From: Chitinophagales bacterium
GTDB taxonomy: Bacteria > Bacteroidota > Bacteroidia > Chitinophagales > Chitinophagaceae
Assembly: GCA_013297585.1 (NCBI GenBank)
Contig: JAAFHG010000066.1
Coordinates: 1 to 7,017 of the forward strand
DNA: 7,017 nt
Direction of reading: 5' to 3'
The position numbers and the translations under genes are program-made. The notes beneath the pieces are model-generated. The model saw only the letters and a program-made list of their open reading frames with translations, was not told where the DNA came from and made no database searches. Positions 1 through 6,253 of this stretch are shown piece after piece (positions within the stretch are counted from its first letter, which is position 1; each line of letters opens with the position of its first letter).

Positions 1-157
1 CTTTCTTTGCAGGAGCAGCTTTTTTAGCTGGTGCAGCTTTCTTTGCAGGAGCGGCTTTTTTAGCAGGTGCTGGTGCAGCTTTTTTTACTGGTGCTGGTGC
101 AGCTTTTTTTGCAGGAGCAGCCTTCTTTGCAGGTGCTGCTTTTTTTGCAGTTGCCAT
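1..157 (-). CDS. Lys/Ala/Pro-repeat histone H1-like protein (partial, C-terminus off the left edge)
   Basis: This is the first 52 codons of a gene that leaves the window at its left edge. The protein opens MATA and then consists only of the hexapeptide KKAAPA, repeated seven times, with two copies extended to eight residues (ending PV and PA), before a final KK at the edge. There is no hydrophobic segment and no acidic residue, so the visible part is strongly basic and probably disordered. Such Lys/Ala/Pro tails occur in bacterial histone H1-like and AlgP-like proteins, which bind DNA non-specifically through lysines; a nucleoid-associated role is therefore likely but inferred. The ATG at 157 is the only sensible start, since the repeat begins directly after it. 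The gene lies 69 bp downstream of rpmA on the same strand, with its own weak promoter candidate. It could instead be the basic tail of a larger DNA- or RNA-binding protein. Confidence 0.75.
   Translation of the reverse strand, partial: MATAKKAAPAKKAAPAKKAAPAPVKKAAPAPAKKAAPAKKAAPAKKAAPAKK
2..145 (-). repeat. Imperfect 18-bp tandem repeat encoding KKAAPA
   Basis: The coding sequence is an in-frame tandem array with an 18-bp basic unit (two Lys codons, two Ala codons, Pro, Ala). Two units are lengthened by 6 bp, adding a Pro-Val or Pro-Ala pair. Copies differ at third positions (AAA/AAG, GCA/GCT/GCC, CCT/CCA) while the peptide stays constant. This suggests old duplication followed by selection on the protein. 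The array continues past the window edge. Confidence 0.85.
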
Positions 158-215
158 GTTTTTAGAAATTTAATGGTTAGTTAATAACCTAAAAGTAAAA
201 ACTTATTGCGTACTA

Positions 216-223
216 CAAAAATA
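216..223 (-). promoter_or_regulatory. Candidate Bacteroidota -7 element for the H1-like gene
   Basis: On the minus strand this reads TATTTTTG, an exact match to the TAnnTTTG -7 consensus. It sits between the rpmA stop codon and the H1-like ATG and would give a leader of roughly 50 nt. No TTG is visible at the expected -33 distance, which falls inside the rpmA 3' end, so the call is weak. Read-through from rpmA is an equally good explanation for expression. Confidence 0.3.
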
Positions 224-226
224 TTT

Positions 227-493
227 TTATTCAGCTACCTCTACAGGGCTTACAGAAACGTAAGTTTTGTCTTCTCTAGTTTTTCTAAATTGTACTAAAC
301 CATCGGTTAATGCGAACAATGTAAAGTCTTTACCAACGCCTACATTTTTACCAGGATGGTACTGTGTACCTCTCTGACGAATGATGATGTTACCAGATAA
401 TGCTGGCTGACCACCAAATATTTTAACACCTAAGCGTTTGCTATTAGAATCACGGCCGTTTTTTACCGAGCCTTCACCTTTTTTGTGTGCCAT
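227..493 (-). CDS. rpmA: 50S ribosomal protein L27
   Basis: This encodes L27, a large-subunit ribosomal protein whose N-terminal tail reaches towards the peptidyl transferase centre and helps position tRNA. The 88-residue product begins MAHKKGEGSVKNGRDS and continues with RLGVKIFGGQ (residues 21-30), then IIRQRGTQYHPG near 37-48 and a GVGKDFTLFAL segment near 52-62, the standard L27 core. The length is normal. It starts directly at the mature MAHKKG end, so it lacks the cleavable N-terminal extension known in Firmicutes. It follows rplU by 83 bp on the same strand with no terminator or strong promoter between them, so the usual rplU-rpmA operon is likely. Identification is secure. Confidence 0.98.
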   Translation of the reverse strand: MAHKKGEGSVKNGRDSNSKRLGVKIFGGQPALSGNIIIRQRGTQYHPGKNVGVGKDFTLFALTDGLVQFRKTREDKTYVSVSPVEVAE

Positions 494-576
494 CTTATAA
501 AGATTTGAAAATTTTAAATGGATAATTTACTACTCACTTTTGTGCAATAATAAACTATTGATACCTGCATGAAATA

Positions 577-882
577 TTAAGCGATGCTTTCTATTTTGAT
601 GCGAGTATAATGTGTACGGTGACCATGTTTCTTACGGAAACCTTTTCTGCGCTTCATTTTAAAAGCGATTACTTTGTCACCTTGTACAAGGTCTTTAACT
701 ATTTCAGCAGTTACTACAGTTTTAACGTCTGCACCTACAGTTAAGGCACCAGCGTTATCAACTAACAATACTTCGCTGAATTGAACTTTATCGCCAGTGT
801 TACCTTCAATGTGAGGTACGTACAAACTATCTCCAGCTTGTACTTTAAATTGCTGACCTGCTATTTTTACAATTGCTAACAT
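577..882 (-). CDS. rplU: 50S ribosomal protein L21
   Basis: This encodes L21, a 23S rRNA-binding protein of the large subunit. The 101-residue product begins MLAIVKIAGQQFKV, the family's conserved N-terminus, and carries the signature KRRKGFRKKHGHRTHYTRIKI-like stretch at its C-terminal end, rich in Lys, Arg and His for rRNA binding. The reading frame stays open to another ATG at 906, which would add eight residues (MPSKFWIV). I chose 882 for two reasons. L21 proteins normally begin at M-x-A-I-V, and the 906 ATG lies inside the -7 promoter element, so it would not be on the transcript. It is the first gene of the rplU-rpmA unit and is separated from pnp upstream by a strong terminator. Confidence 0.97.
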   Translation of the reverse strand: MLAIVKIAGQQFKVQAGDSLYVPHIEGNTGDKVQFSEVLLVDNAGALTVGADVKTVVTAEIVKDLVQGDKVIAFKMKRRKGFRKKHGHRTHYTRIKIESIA

Positions 883-903
883 AACTATCCAAAATTTGGA
901 CGG

Positions 904-935
904 CAAAAGTAAGGGTATATCTTCAAATTTCGCAA
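904..935 (-). promoter_or_regulatory. rplU-rpmA promoter (-33 TTG, -7 TACTTTTG)
   Basis: On the minus strand, TACTTTTG (911 to 904) matches the Bacteroidota -7 consensus TAnnTTTG exactly. A TTG lies upstream at 935-933 with a 21-bp spacer, in the range known for -33 elements of this phylum. Transcription would begin near 898, giving a leader of about 15 nt before the rplU ATG at 882. The element lies downstream of the pnp terminator, as expected for an independent unit. Confidence 0.65.
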
Positions 936-1030
936 CGATTTTTCAAATAAATTATTCAAGATAATTTTTAGGTGCAAATTTCGAATTTACAAACCTTTTT
1001 TTAGCCATTTTTATTTACAAAAATTATTTT

Positions 1031-1065
1031 CTAATAAAAAATCCCCTCAAATTTTGAGGGGATTT
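1031..1065 (-). terminator. Intrinsic terminator of pnp
   Basis: A perfect inverted repeat lies at 1041-1063 (arms built on ATCCCCTCAAA and its complement), with AT pairs extending it outward. Read on the minus strand it starts about 14 nt after the pnp stop codon and is followed by TTTTTATTAG. A GC-rich stem followed by a T-run is a classical Rho-independent terminator. The plus-strand side (TTTATATT) is less T-rich, so it mainly serves pnp. Confidence 0.9.
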
Positions 1066-1078
1066 ATATTAGTTGAGA

Positions 1079-3277
1079 TTAATACCTGTTTCTTTCTGGT
1101 CTGTCTGTCTTAGGTCTATCTGTCCTTGGTCTTTCTTGTCTTTCACCATCTTCAGCAGATCTTTCTGGTCTTGGCATTAAGGCCTTGCGGCTTAATTTAA
1201 ATTTGCCAGTACGCTGGTCAACTTCCATTAGCTTAACACTTACTTTATCGCCCTCGTTAAATACGCCATCCATTGTGTCTAAGCGGCTCCAACTTATTTC
1301 GCTAATGTGCAGTAAACCTTCTTTTTTAGGTAAAAATTCTACAAATGCACCAAAGTCTTTAATGCTCTTGATAGTGCCTTCGTAAGTTTTTCCTACCTCA
1401 GGTATTGCTGTAATGCTATTAACCCAAGCAGCAGCTCTTTCTAGGCTTTCTTTCTGTGGAGAGAAGATGCTTACTTCGCCAGTATTACCTACTTCTTCAA
1501 TGTTGATAGTAGCGCCAGTTTCTCTTTGTATTTCTTGAATAATTTTACCACCTGGTCCTATTACTGCACCAATAAATTCTTTATCAATGATTATTTTAAC
1601 CATACGTGGTGCATGTGGTTTCACTTCTTCACGTGCAGCAGGCATTGCATCGTACATCGCATCTAAAATGTGCAAACGACCTTTACGAGCTTGCTCTAAA
1701 GCTTCCATCATTACTTCCATGCTTAAACCATCTACCTTAATATCCATTTGAACGCCACAAATACCATCACGAGTACCTGTAACTTTAAAATCCATATCGC
1801 CTAAATGATCTTCATCACCCAAGATATCTGTAAGAATTGCATATTTACCATCTTCACGGGTAATTAAACCCATTGCTACGCCACTTACGTGTTTTGGTAA
1901 AGGCACACCTGCATCCATTAAGGCTAATGAACCTGCACAAACAGTAGCCATTGATGATGAACCGTTACTTTCTAATATATCACTTACTACACGAACTGTG
2001 TAAGCGTAATTATCGCCCGGCATCATTTGTTTTAAAGAACGCATAGCCAAGTTACCATGACCAACTTCTCTGCGGCTTTGACCACGCATCATTTTTACTT
2101 CACCAGTACTAAATGGAGGAAAATTGTAGTGCAAGAAAAATTTGCTATCAACAGATTTTGCAGCACTTTCTACTAGCAATTCATCTAAACCAGTACCAAA
2201 TGTTACAGTAGTTAATGATTGTGTTTCGCCTCTTGTAAATAATGATGAACCGTGTGGTGTTGGTAAAATATCAACTTCCATAGCTAGCGGACGAACTTGG
2301 TCAAGCTGTCTGCCATCTAAACGAAAACGATCGTCTATAATCATGCTTCTTACAACTTCCCATTGTAAATCTGCATAATATTTTTTAGCTAATTTCTTTT
2401 GTAAGTCAGTTACTTCTGTACCTAAACTTTCAATTAATTCGTTCTTTAAAGCACTGTAAGCATCGCTACGTTCGTGTTTAGCAGAACCTTTACGAGAGAT
2501 TTCGTAAATCTTATCTTTTGCAAATGCTTCAACTTTAGCTTTAATGTCTAAATCTTCAGCAGGTTTTTTATAATCTCTAACGGCTGTAACCCCTTTATTA
2601 GCTCTTAATTGTTGTTGTGCTTTAATTTGAACACGAATAGCATCGTGTGCTAATTGTAAAGCTTTAATTAAATCTTCTTCGCTACATTCTTTTGCTTCAC
2701 CTTCAACCATCATTAGGTTTTTTTCGGTAGCAGCAATAATAAACTCAAGGTCAGATGCTTCTAACTCGCTTCTCGTTGGGTTTACAATAAACTCACCATT
2801 TAAACGGCTAATTCTAACTTCAGATATAATTTCTTTTATAGGAATGTCAGATACAGCTAAGGCCGCAGATGCAGCTAAACAAGCCAATGCATCTGGCATA
2901 ACTTCTAAATCGCTAGAAACTAAGCTGATTAAAACCTGAACATCACATAAGTAATCTTCTGGGAATAATGGACGCAAAGCACGGTCAATTAAACGGCTAG
3001 TTAATATTTCGTAATCGTTTAAACGAGCTTCTCTTTTAAAGAAAGAACCTGGTATACGACCTGCAGATGAGAATTTTTCTTGATAATCAACACTTAAAGG
3101 GAAAAAGTCTTGACCTTCTTTAGGATCTTTATTGGCAACAACAGTTGCTAATAAAATACAGTTGCCTTGACGAACGGTAACTGCACCATCTGCTTGGCGG
3201 GCTAGTTTACCAGTTTCGATAAATACTTCTGCACCACTAGGTAGCAGAAAACTCGATTGTATTGGTTGTGATAACAT
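1079..3277 (-). CDS. pnp: Polynucleotide phosphorylase (polyribonucleotide nucleotidyltransferase)
   Basis: PNPase degrades RNA 3'-to-5' with phosphate, releasing nucleoside diphosphates, and can add 3' tails in reverse; it acts in the cytoplasm as a trimer. The 732-residue protein shows the full family layout: first RNase PH domain (about 14-145, with FFKREARLNDYE at 79-90), all-helical linker domain (about 150-235), second RNase PH domain (about 320-540), KH domain (about 557-615, GPGGK at 574-578) and S1 domain (about 626-697). The phosphate-binding SNGSSS loop is at 437-442. The GDEDHLGDMDFK motif at 487-498 holds D488 and D494, matching the known catalytic aspartates. The last 30 or so residues are an Arg/Pro/Glu-rich tail with TDRP repeated at 719-722 and 724-727. 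The gene follows rpsO, as in many bacteria, but a terminator separates the two. I saw no exact -7 match in the 3278-3380 leader. Confidence 0.98.
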   Translation of the reverse strand: MLSQPIQSSFLLPSGAEVFIETGKLARQADGAVTVRQGNCILLATVVANKDPKEGQDFFPLSVDYQEKFSSAGRIPGSFFKREARLNDYEILTSRLIDRALRPLFPEDYLCDVQVLISLVSSDLEVMPDALACLAASAALAVSDIPIKEIISEVRISRLNGEFIVNPTRSELEASDLEFIIAATEKNLMMVEGEAKECSEEDLIKALQLAHDAIRVQIKAQQQLRANKGVTAVRDYKKPAEDLDIKAKVEAFAKDKIYEISRKGSAKHERSDAYSALKNELIESLGTEVTDLQKKLAKKYYADLQWEVVRSMIIDDRFRLDGRQLDQVRPLAMEVDILPTPHGSSLFTRGETQSLTTVTFGTGLDELLVESAAKSVDSKFFLHYNFPPFSTGEVKMMRGQSRREVGHGNLAMRSLKQMMPGDNYAYTVRVVSDILESNGSSSMATVCAGSLALMDAGVPLPKHVSGVAMGLITREDGKYAILTDILGDEDHLGDMDFKVTGTRDGICGVQMDIKVDGLSMEVMMEALEQARKGRLHILDAMYDAMPAAREEVKPHAPRMVKIIIDKEFIGAVIGPGGKIIQEIQRETGATINIEEVGNTGEVSIFSPQKESLERAAAWVNSITAIPEVGKTYEGTIKSIKDFGAFVEFLPKKEGLLHISEISWSRLDTMDGVFNEGDKVSVKLMEVDQRTGKFKLSRKALMPRPERSAEDGERQERPRTDRPKTDRPERNRY

Positions 3278-3374
3278 TGTAGTGTAATAATGTGGTAATA
3301 AAGATAATGTGCTAATATAAAGCCATTAACATTACCTTGTTAGAATAACTGATAAATGAGGAAAAATAGGAGTG

Positions 3375-3414
3375 AAAAACACAAATCCCAACATCAAATA
3401 GAAGTTGGGATTTG
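3375..3414 (-). terminator. Intrinsic terminator of rpsO
   Basis: Two perfect 11-bp arms, CAAATCCCAAC at 3382-3392 and GTTGGGATTTG at 3404-3414, enclose an 11-nt loop. On the minus strand the hairpin is followed by TGTTTTTCAC, giving a T-run. It lies about 70 nt after the rpsO stop codon and about 100 nt before the pnp start, so much rpsO transcription should end here. The plus-strand side lacks a T-run. Confidence 0.85.
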
Positions 3415-3460
3415 CATATACTAGAAATTTAATTCTAAGATGTATATGAATGCCTCCAAA

Positions 3461-3473
3461 CCCCATAGAGGGG
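3461..3473. repeat. Short CCCC/GGGG inverted repeat downstream of rpsO
   Basis: CCCC at 3461-3464 and GGGG at 3470-3473 flank a 5-nt loop, within a locally GC-rich patch (3453-3479) in otherwise AT-rich DNA, just after the rpsO stop. No T-run follows on either strand, so it is not a terminator by itself. It may be a small transcript-end hairpin, or a decayed copy of a dispersed palindromic repeat. A role is not shown. Confidence 0.35.
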
Positions 3474-3482
3474 AATGAGACT

Positions 3483-3752
3483 TTATTTTCTTAAACCTAA
3501 TTTTTCAATTAAAGCACGGTAACCCATTAGGTTAGTTTTTTGCATGTAGCTTAATAAGGCTTTACGCTCACCTACTAATTGGATTAAACCTTTTTGGCTA
3601 GAAAAATCTTTTTTATTAGCTTGTAAGTGTTTGCTAATATCCAAGATTCTTTCAGTTAATAAAGCTATTTGAGCTTCTGTAGAACCAGTGTTAGTTGCAG
3701 CACCACCAAATTGGGTGAAAATGCTAATCTTTTTTTCTTTAGTAATTGACAT
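3483..3752 (-). CDS. rpsO: 30S ribosomal protein S15
   Basis: S15 binds the central domain of 16S rRNA early in small-subunit assembly and forms a bridge to the 50S subunit. The 89-residue product has the exact usual family length. Recognisable parts are FGGAATNTGSTEAQIALLTERI (near 15-36, the GS-EAQI motif), a helix ending SSQKGLIQLVGERKALLSYM (about 51-70), and the C-terminal YRALIEKLGLRK. The ATG at 3752 gives the canonical MSITKEKK start. It is the first gene of the minus-strand block, upstream of pnp, and has its own -7 element and terminator. In other bacteria S15 represses its own mRNA through leader structures. The leader here holds a small hairpin, but autoregulation is not shown. 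Confidence 0.98.
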   Translation of the reverse strand: MSITKEKKISIFTQFGGAATNTGSTEAQIALLTERILDISKHLQANKKDFSSQKGLIQLVGERKALLSYMQKTNLMGYRALIEKLGLRK

Positions 3753-3767
3753 CGTAATTTCTTTTAG

Positions 3768-3783
3768 AGCAAACGGTATTGCT
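3768..3783 (-). promoter_or_regulatory. Small hairpin in the rpsO 5' leader
   Basis: On the minus-strand transcript, AGCAA (3783-3779) can pair with TTGCT (3772-3768) around a 6-nt loop, ending 15 nt before the rpsO ATG. With the -7 element at 3806-3813 the leader would be about 47 nt, so this hairpin takes up much of it. It could affect ribosome access or S15 binding, but a 5-bp stem can occur by chance. Confidence 0.3.
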
Positions 3784-3805
3784 TCCTTTAAATTTTTTGT
3801 GGCTG

Positions 3806-3813
3806 CAAAAGTA
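3806..3813 (-). promoter_or_regulatory. rpsO promoter, -7 element TACTTTTG
   Basis: The minus strand reads TACTTTTG, an exact TAnnTTTG match and the same octamer as the rplU promoter, here followed by CAG where rplU has CCG. It predicts a start near 3799 and a leader of about 47 nt. No TTG is visible at the -33 distance (about 3833-3837), so the upstream half is poor. Confidence 0.55.
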
Positions 3814-3895
3814 GGATAAATTTTGTAAGTGTAGAAAGTTTTAAAAAATATTTTTTTTCAAACACAGTAAATAGATACCAACTACCTAGCAACTC

Positions 3896-3919
3896 CCACT
3901 TAACTACGTTATTAAGTGG
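3896..3919. repeat. 8-bp inverted repeat in the divergent intergenic region
   Basis: CCACTTAA (3896-3903) and TTAAGTGG (3912-3919) form a perfect inverted repeat with an 8-nt spacer. It lies between the divergent rpsO and glycosyltransferase genes, upstream of both predicted promoters. No T-run directly follows, and a terminator is not expected here. A dimeric regulator site is possible, but a chance palindrome cannot be excluded. Confidence 0.35.
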
Positions 3920-3977
3920 TACAGGTTTTTAGTGGCTAAAAATGGTAGAACTATCGGTTTACCAAAATACCAACGGC

Positions 3978-3985
3978 TATATTTG
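3978..3985 (+). promoter_or_regulatory. -7 element for the glycosyltransferase pair
   Basis: TATATTTG matches the TAnnTTTG consensus exactly and lies 17 bp before the TTG start at 4003, predicting a very short leader of about 10 nt. No good -33 TTG is present; the nearest candidate is the GTTTA region around 3957-3961. The short leader agrees with translation starting at 4003 and not further upstream. Confidence 0.45.
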
Positions 3986-4002
3986 CCCCAAACTTAACTA
4001 CT

Positions 4003-5091
4003 TTGCCCCGTATTATTTGTACAGTAACCAATGATTTGAGCTACGACCAACGAATGCAACGCATCTGTACATCGCTGTCAAGTGCTGGTTATGAGGTGGT
4101 TTTGGTGGGTAGACGACTAAAAAAATCCATGCCATTACAAGCGCAACCATTTGCCCAAAAGCGGTTCTATTGCTTTTTTACTAAAGGCTTCTTGTTTTAT
4201 ACTGAATACAACTTACGGCTGCTATTCTTTTTATTATTTGCAAAGGCTAATGCCTTCTGTGCCATAGATTTAGATACAATTCTGCCCAATTATATTGCTT
4301 CAGTTATTAGAGGTAAACCTAGGGTGTACGATGCCCACGAGCTATTTACCGAGCTAATTGAGGTAGTAAGCCGCCCACGTGTATATAAGGTTTGGCTAGC
4401 AGTAGAACGTTTTACAGTGACACGCTTTCAGCATGGCTACACAGTCAATCTGTTCATTAAGGAAGAGTTTAACAGACGCTATCAGGTTGATTATAAGATA
4501 GTAAGAAATCTACCATTGAAGAAAGAGATAACCGTATCGGAAAAATATCCTCGCTTTACGGTATTGTACCAAGGTGCTGTAAATGAAGGTCGTAGTTTTG
4601 AAACCCTAATACCTGCCATGCAATATGTAAATGCTGACTTATTAATATGTGGCAATGGCAATTATTTCACACAAGTGCAAGGCTTAATACAGCAATATGG
4701 TGTAGAAGATAAAGTGACATTAATGGGTGCGGTGTTACCTAGTGAACTAAAAGCGATTACACCTAAATGTCATGTTGGGGTTACCATCTTTGAAAGTGAA
4801 GGGCTAAACCAATATTACTCGCTAGCTAATCGCTTTTTCGATTATATGATGGCGGGCATACCGCAGATATGCGTTAATTACCCAGAATATGCACATATTA
4901 ACAACCAATATGGCTTTGCCTACATGATAAAAGATGTAGCACCACAAACAATTGCAACAGCTGTGAACAATTTGCAGATTGATAACGTTTTATACAAGGA
5001 AATAGAGGCTAATTGTGCCATAGCAAATGCGCAGCTAAACTGGCAAGAAGAGGAAAAAGCATTGATTCGATTTTGGAAAACGATTTTATAA
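4003..5091 (+). CDS. GT-B fold glycosyltransferase, family 4-like
   Basis: This probably transfers a sugar from a nucleotide-sugar donor during synthesis of a surface polysaccharide or glycolipid; donor and acceptor cannot be read from the sequence. The 362-residue protein has the two-lobed GT-B pattern. The N-terminal lobe shows TVTNDLSYDQRMQRI (8-22) and YDAHE (109-113). The C-terminal lobe shows LYQGAVNEGRSFE (188-200), LICGNG (214-219), and the donor-site stretch from FESEG (263-267) through NRFFDYMMAGIP (276-287), which resembles the acidic motif of GT4 enzymes. A hydrophobic patch at 71-80 is too short to be a convincing membrane span. The start is TTG: no ATG or GTG lies between it and an in-frame stop at 3946-3948, and family members begin at this point. 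It is followed 14 bp later by a second glycosyltransferase, probably in one operon. Confidence 0.85.
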   Translation: MPRIICTVTNDLSYDQRMQRICTSLSSAGYEVVLVGRRLKKSMPLQAQPFAQKRFYCFFTKGFLFYTEYNLRLLFFLLFAKANAFCAIDLDTILPNYIASVIRGKPRVYDAHELFTELIEVVSRPRVYKVWLAVERFTVTRFQHGYTVNLFIKEEFNRRYQVDYKIVRNLPLKKEITVSEKYPRFTVLYQGAVNEGRSFETLIPAMQYVNADLLICGNGNYFTQVQGLIQQYGVEDKVTLMGAVLPSELKAITPKCHVGVTIFESEGLNQYYSLANRFFDYMMAGIPQICVNYPEYAHINNQYGFAYMIKDVAPQTIATAVNNLQIDNVLYKEIEANCAIANAQLNWQEEEKALIRFWKTIL

Positions 5092-5105
5092 AGCCATAAT
5101 AAGTA

Positions 5106-6236
5106 TTGGAAAAGCATTTACATATTGTTTGTTTAAACGTGCCATATCCGGTAAATTATGGTGGTGTGTTTGATTTATTTTACAAATTGCCTGCACTACA
5201 AGCTGCTGGTGTAAATATCCACTTGCATTGTTTTGATTATGGCCGTGGTGAACAGGAAGAATTGAATAAATACTGTGTATCGGTTAATTACTACAACCGC
5301 AGAAAAGGACACGAAAGTATCTCAGCTACACTGCCTTACATTGTAGCTTCTCGTAAAAATGATGCGCTATTGGACAATTTGCTAAAAGACGATTACCCCA
5401 TTTTTATGGAAGGCGTACACTGTACCTACCTTTTAAACGATGAACGATTTGCGAAGCGACGTAAGTTTGTGCGTGTACACAATGTAGAATACCAATATTA
5501 CCACGATTTATATAAAACTGCAACATCACCATTAAAGAAATTATATTATTGGCGAGAAAGTAGCTTACTTAAACGCTATGAGGCTTCTATTGCAGTTAAA
5601 GCAACTGCCTATTGGGGCGTAACACACAAAGATGTCAACTATTATCGTAGTGAATACCAGTGTAAAACCATAGATTATTTGTCATTATACTTGCCACCAA
5701 CTTGGGAAGTAAAAGGCATTGCAGGCATTGGTAATTACTTTTTGTACCAAGCAGATTTAAGCGTAGATGCAAATGAGAAAGCCGCTATTTGGTTGCTTGA
5801 AAAAGTGTTTAGTAAAATAGAAGTACCGTTTGTAATTGCTGGTAAAAATCCTAGTGAGAAACTGCAACGCCTAGCACACACACAATTGCATACTTGCATT
5901 GTTATCAATCCATCTGAAAGAGAAATGCAAGATATGATAGCAAAAGCGCATGTAAATATTTTACCGTCTTTTCATAGCACCGGCATCAAACTAAAATTAT
6001 TAAACGCCTTGTATAATGGTAGGCATTGCTTGGTAAATACTGCCACTGTAGATGGTAGCGGGCTAGAAAGTCTTTGCCATATAGCCAATTCAGCCGACGA
6101 ATTTATAGAAGCGGTACAAGCTATTGAAAACCTGCCTTTTGTAGTTGAAGATGTGCAATTACGTAAAATAGCGTTAAAAGGGATGTTTAACAATGCAGCT
6201 AATGCAGCGCAGCAAGTAAAATGGATTTGGGGGTAA
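5106..6236 (+). CDS. Glycosyltransferase, GT-B fold, second of a pair
   Basis: A 376-residue protein that looks like a Bacteroidota-type glycosyltransferase working on the same glycan as its upstream neighbour; the reaction is inferred. Visible features are VPYPVNYGGVFDLFYKL (12-28, with the glycine pair typical of a nucleotide-sugar transferase N-lobe), RVHNVEYQYYHDL (123-135), a C-lobe strand FVIAGKNPS (242-250), and STGIKLKLLNALYNGRHCLV (291-310), which corresponds to the donor-binding helix region of GT-B enzymes. No signal peptide or clear membrane segment is present. The start must be TTG at 5106: an in-frame stop lies at 5100-5102 and only one codon separates them. A later GTG at 5139 would remove the conserved N-terminal strand. 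Seven Ts follow the stop codon, but I saw no convincing hairpin before them. The pair sits on the strand opposite to its flanking genes. Confidence 0.78.
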   Translation: MEKHLHIVCLNVPYPVNYGGVFDLFYKLPALQAAGVNIHLHCFDYGRGEQEELNKYCVSVNYYNRRKGHESISATLPYIVASRKNDALLDNLLKDDYPIFMEGVHCTYLLNDERFAKRRKFVRVHNVEYQYYHDLYKTATSPLKKLYYWRESSLLKRYEASIAVKATAYWGVTHKDVNYYRSEYQCKTIDYLSLYLPPTWEVKGIAGIGNYFLYQADLSVDANEKAAIWLLEKVFSKIEVPFVIAGKNPSEKLQRLAHTQLHTCIVINPSEREMQDMIAKAHVNILPSFHSTGIKLKLLNALYNGRHCLVNTATVDGSGLESLCHIANSADEFIEAVQAIENLPFVVEDVQLRKIALKGMFNNAANAAQQVKWIWG

Positions 6237-6253
6237 TTTTTTTAGTAAGCTAT

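Noticed and set aside
175..189. GGTTA-N5-TAACC inverted repeat just upstream of the H1-like start
   Set aside because: A 5-bp AT-rich stem in AT-rich DNA is expected by chance, and it is followed by no T-run.
1185..2378. Plus-strand open frames inside pnp (1185-1385 and 2142-2378)
   Set aside because: They lie entirely opposite well-conserved PNPase coding sequence, and their translations are Ser/Leu-rich shadows without recognisable motifs.
3942..4034. A 30-codon ATG frame overlapping the first glycosyltransferase start in another frame
   Set aside because: The predicted -7 element at 3978-3985 lies inside it, so it would not be transcribed from that promoter. Its composition gives no sign of a real peptide, and the overlapping glycosyltransferase frame has clear family motifs.
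4920..6193. Minus-strand open frames opposite the glycosyltransferases (4920-5117 and 5972-6193)
   Set aside because: They are antisense to conserved glycosyltransferase motifs, with no promoter element and no recognisable product.
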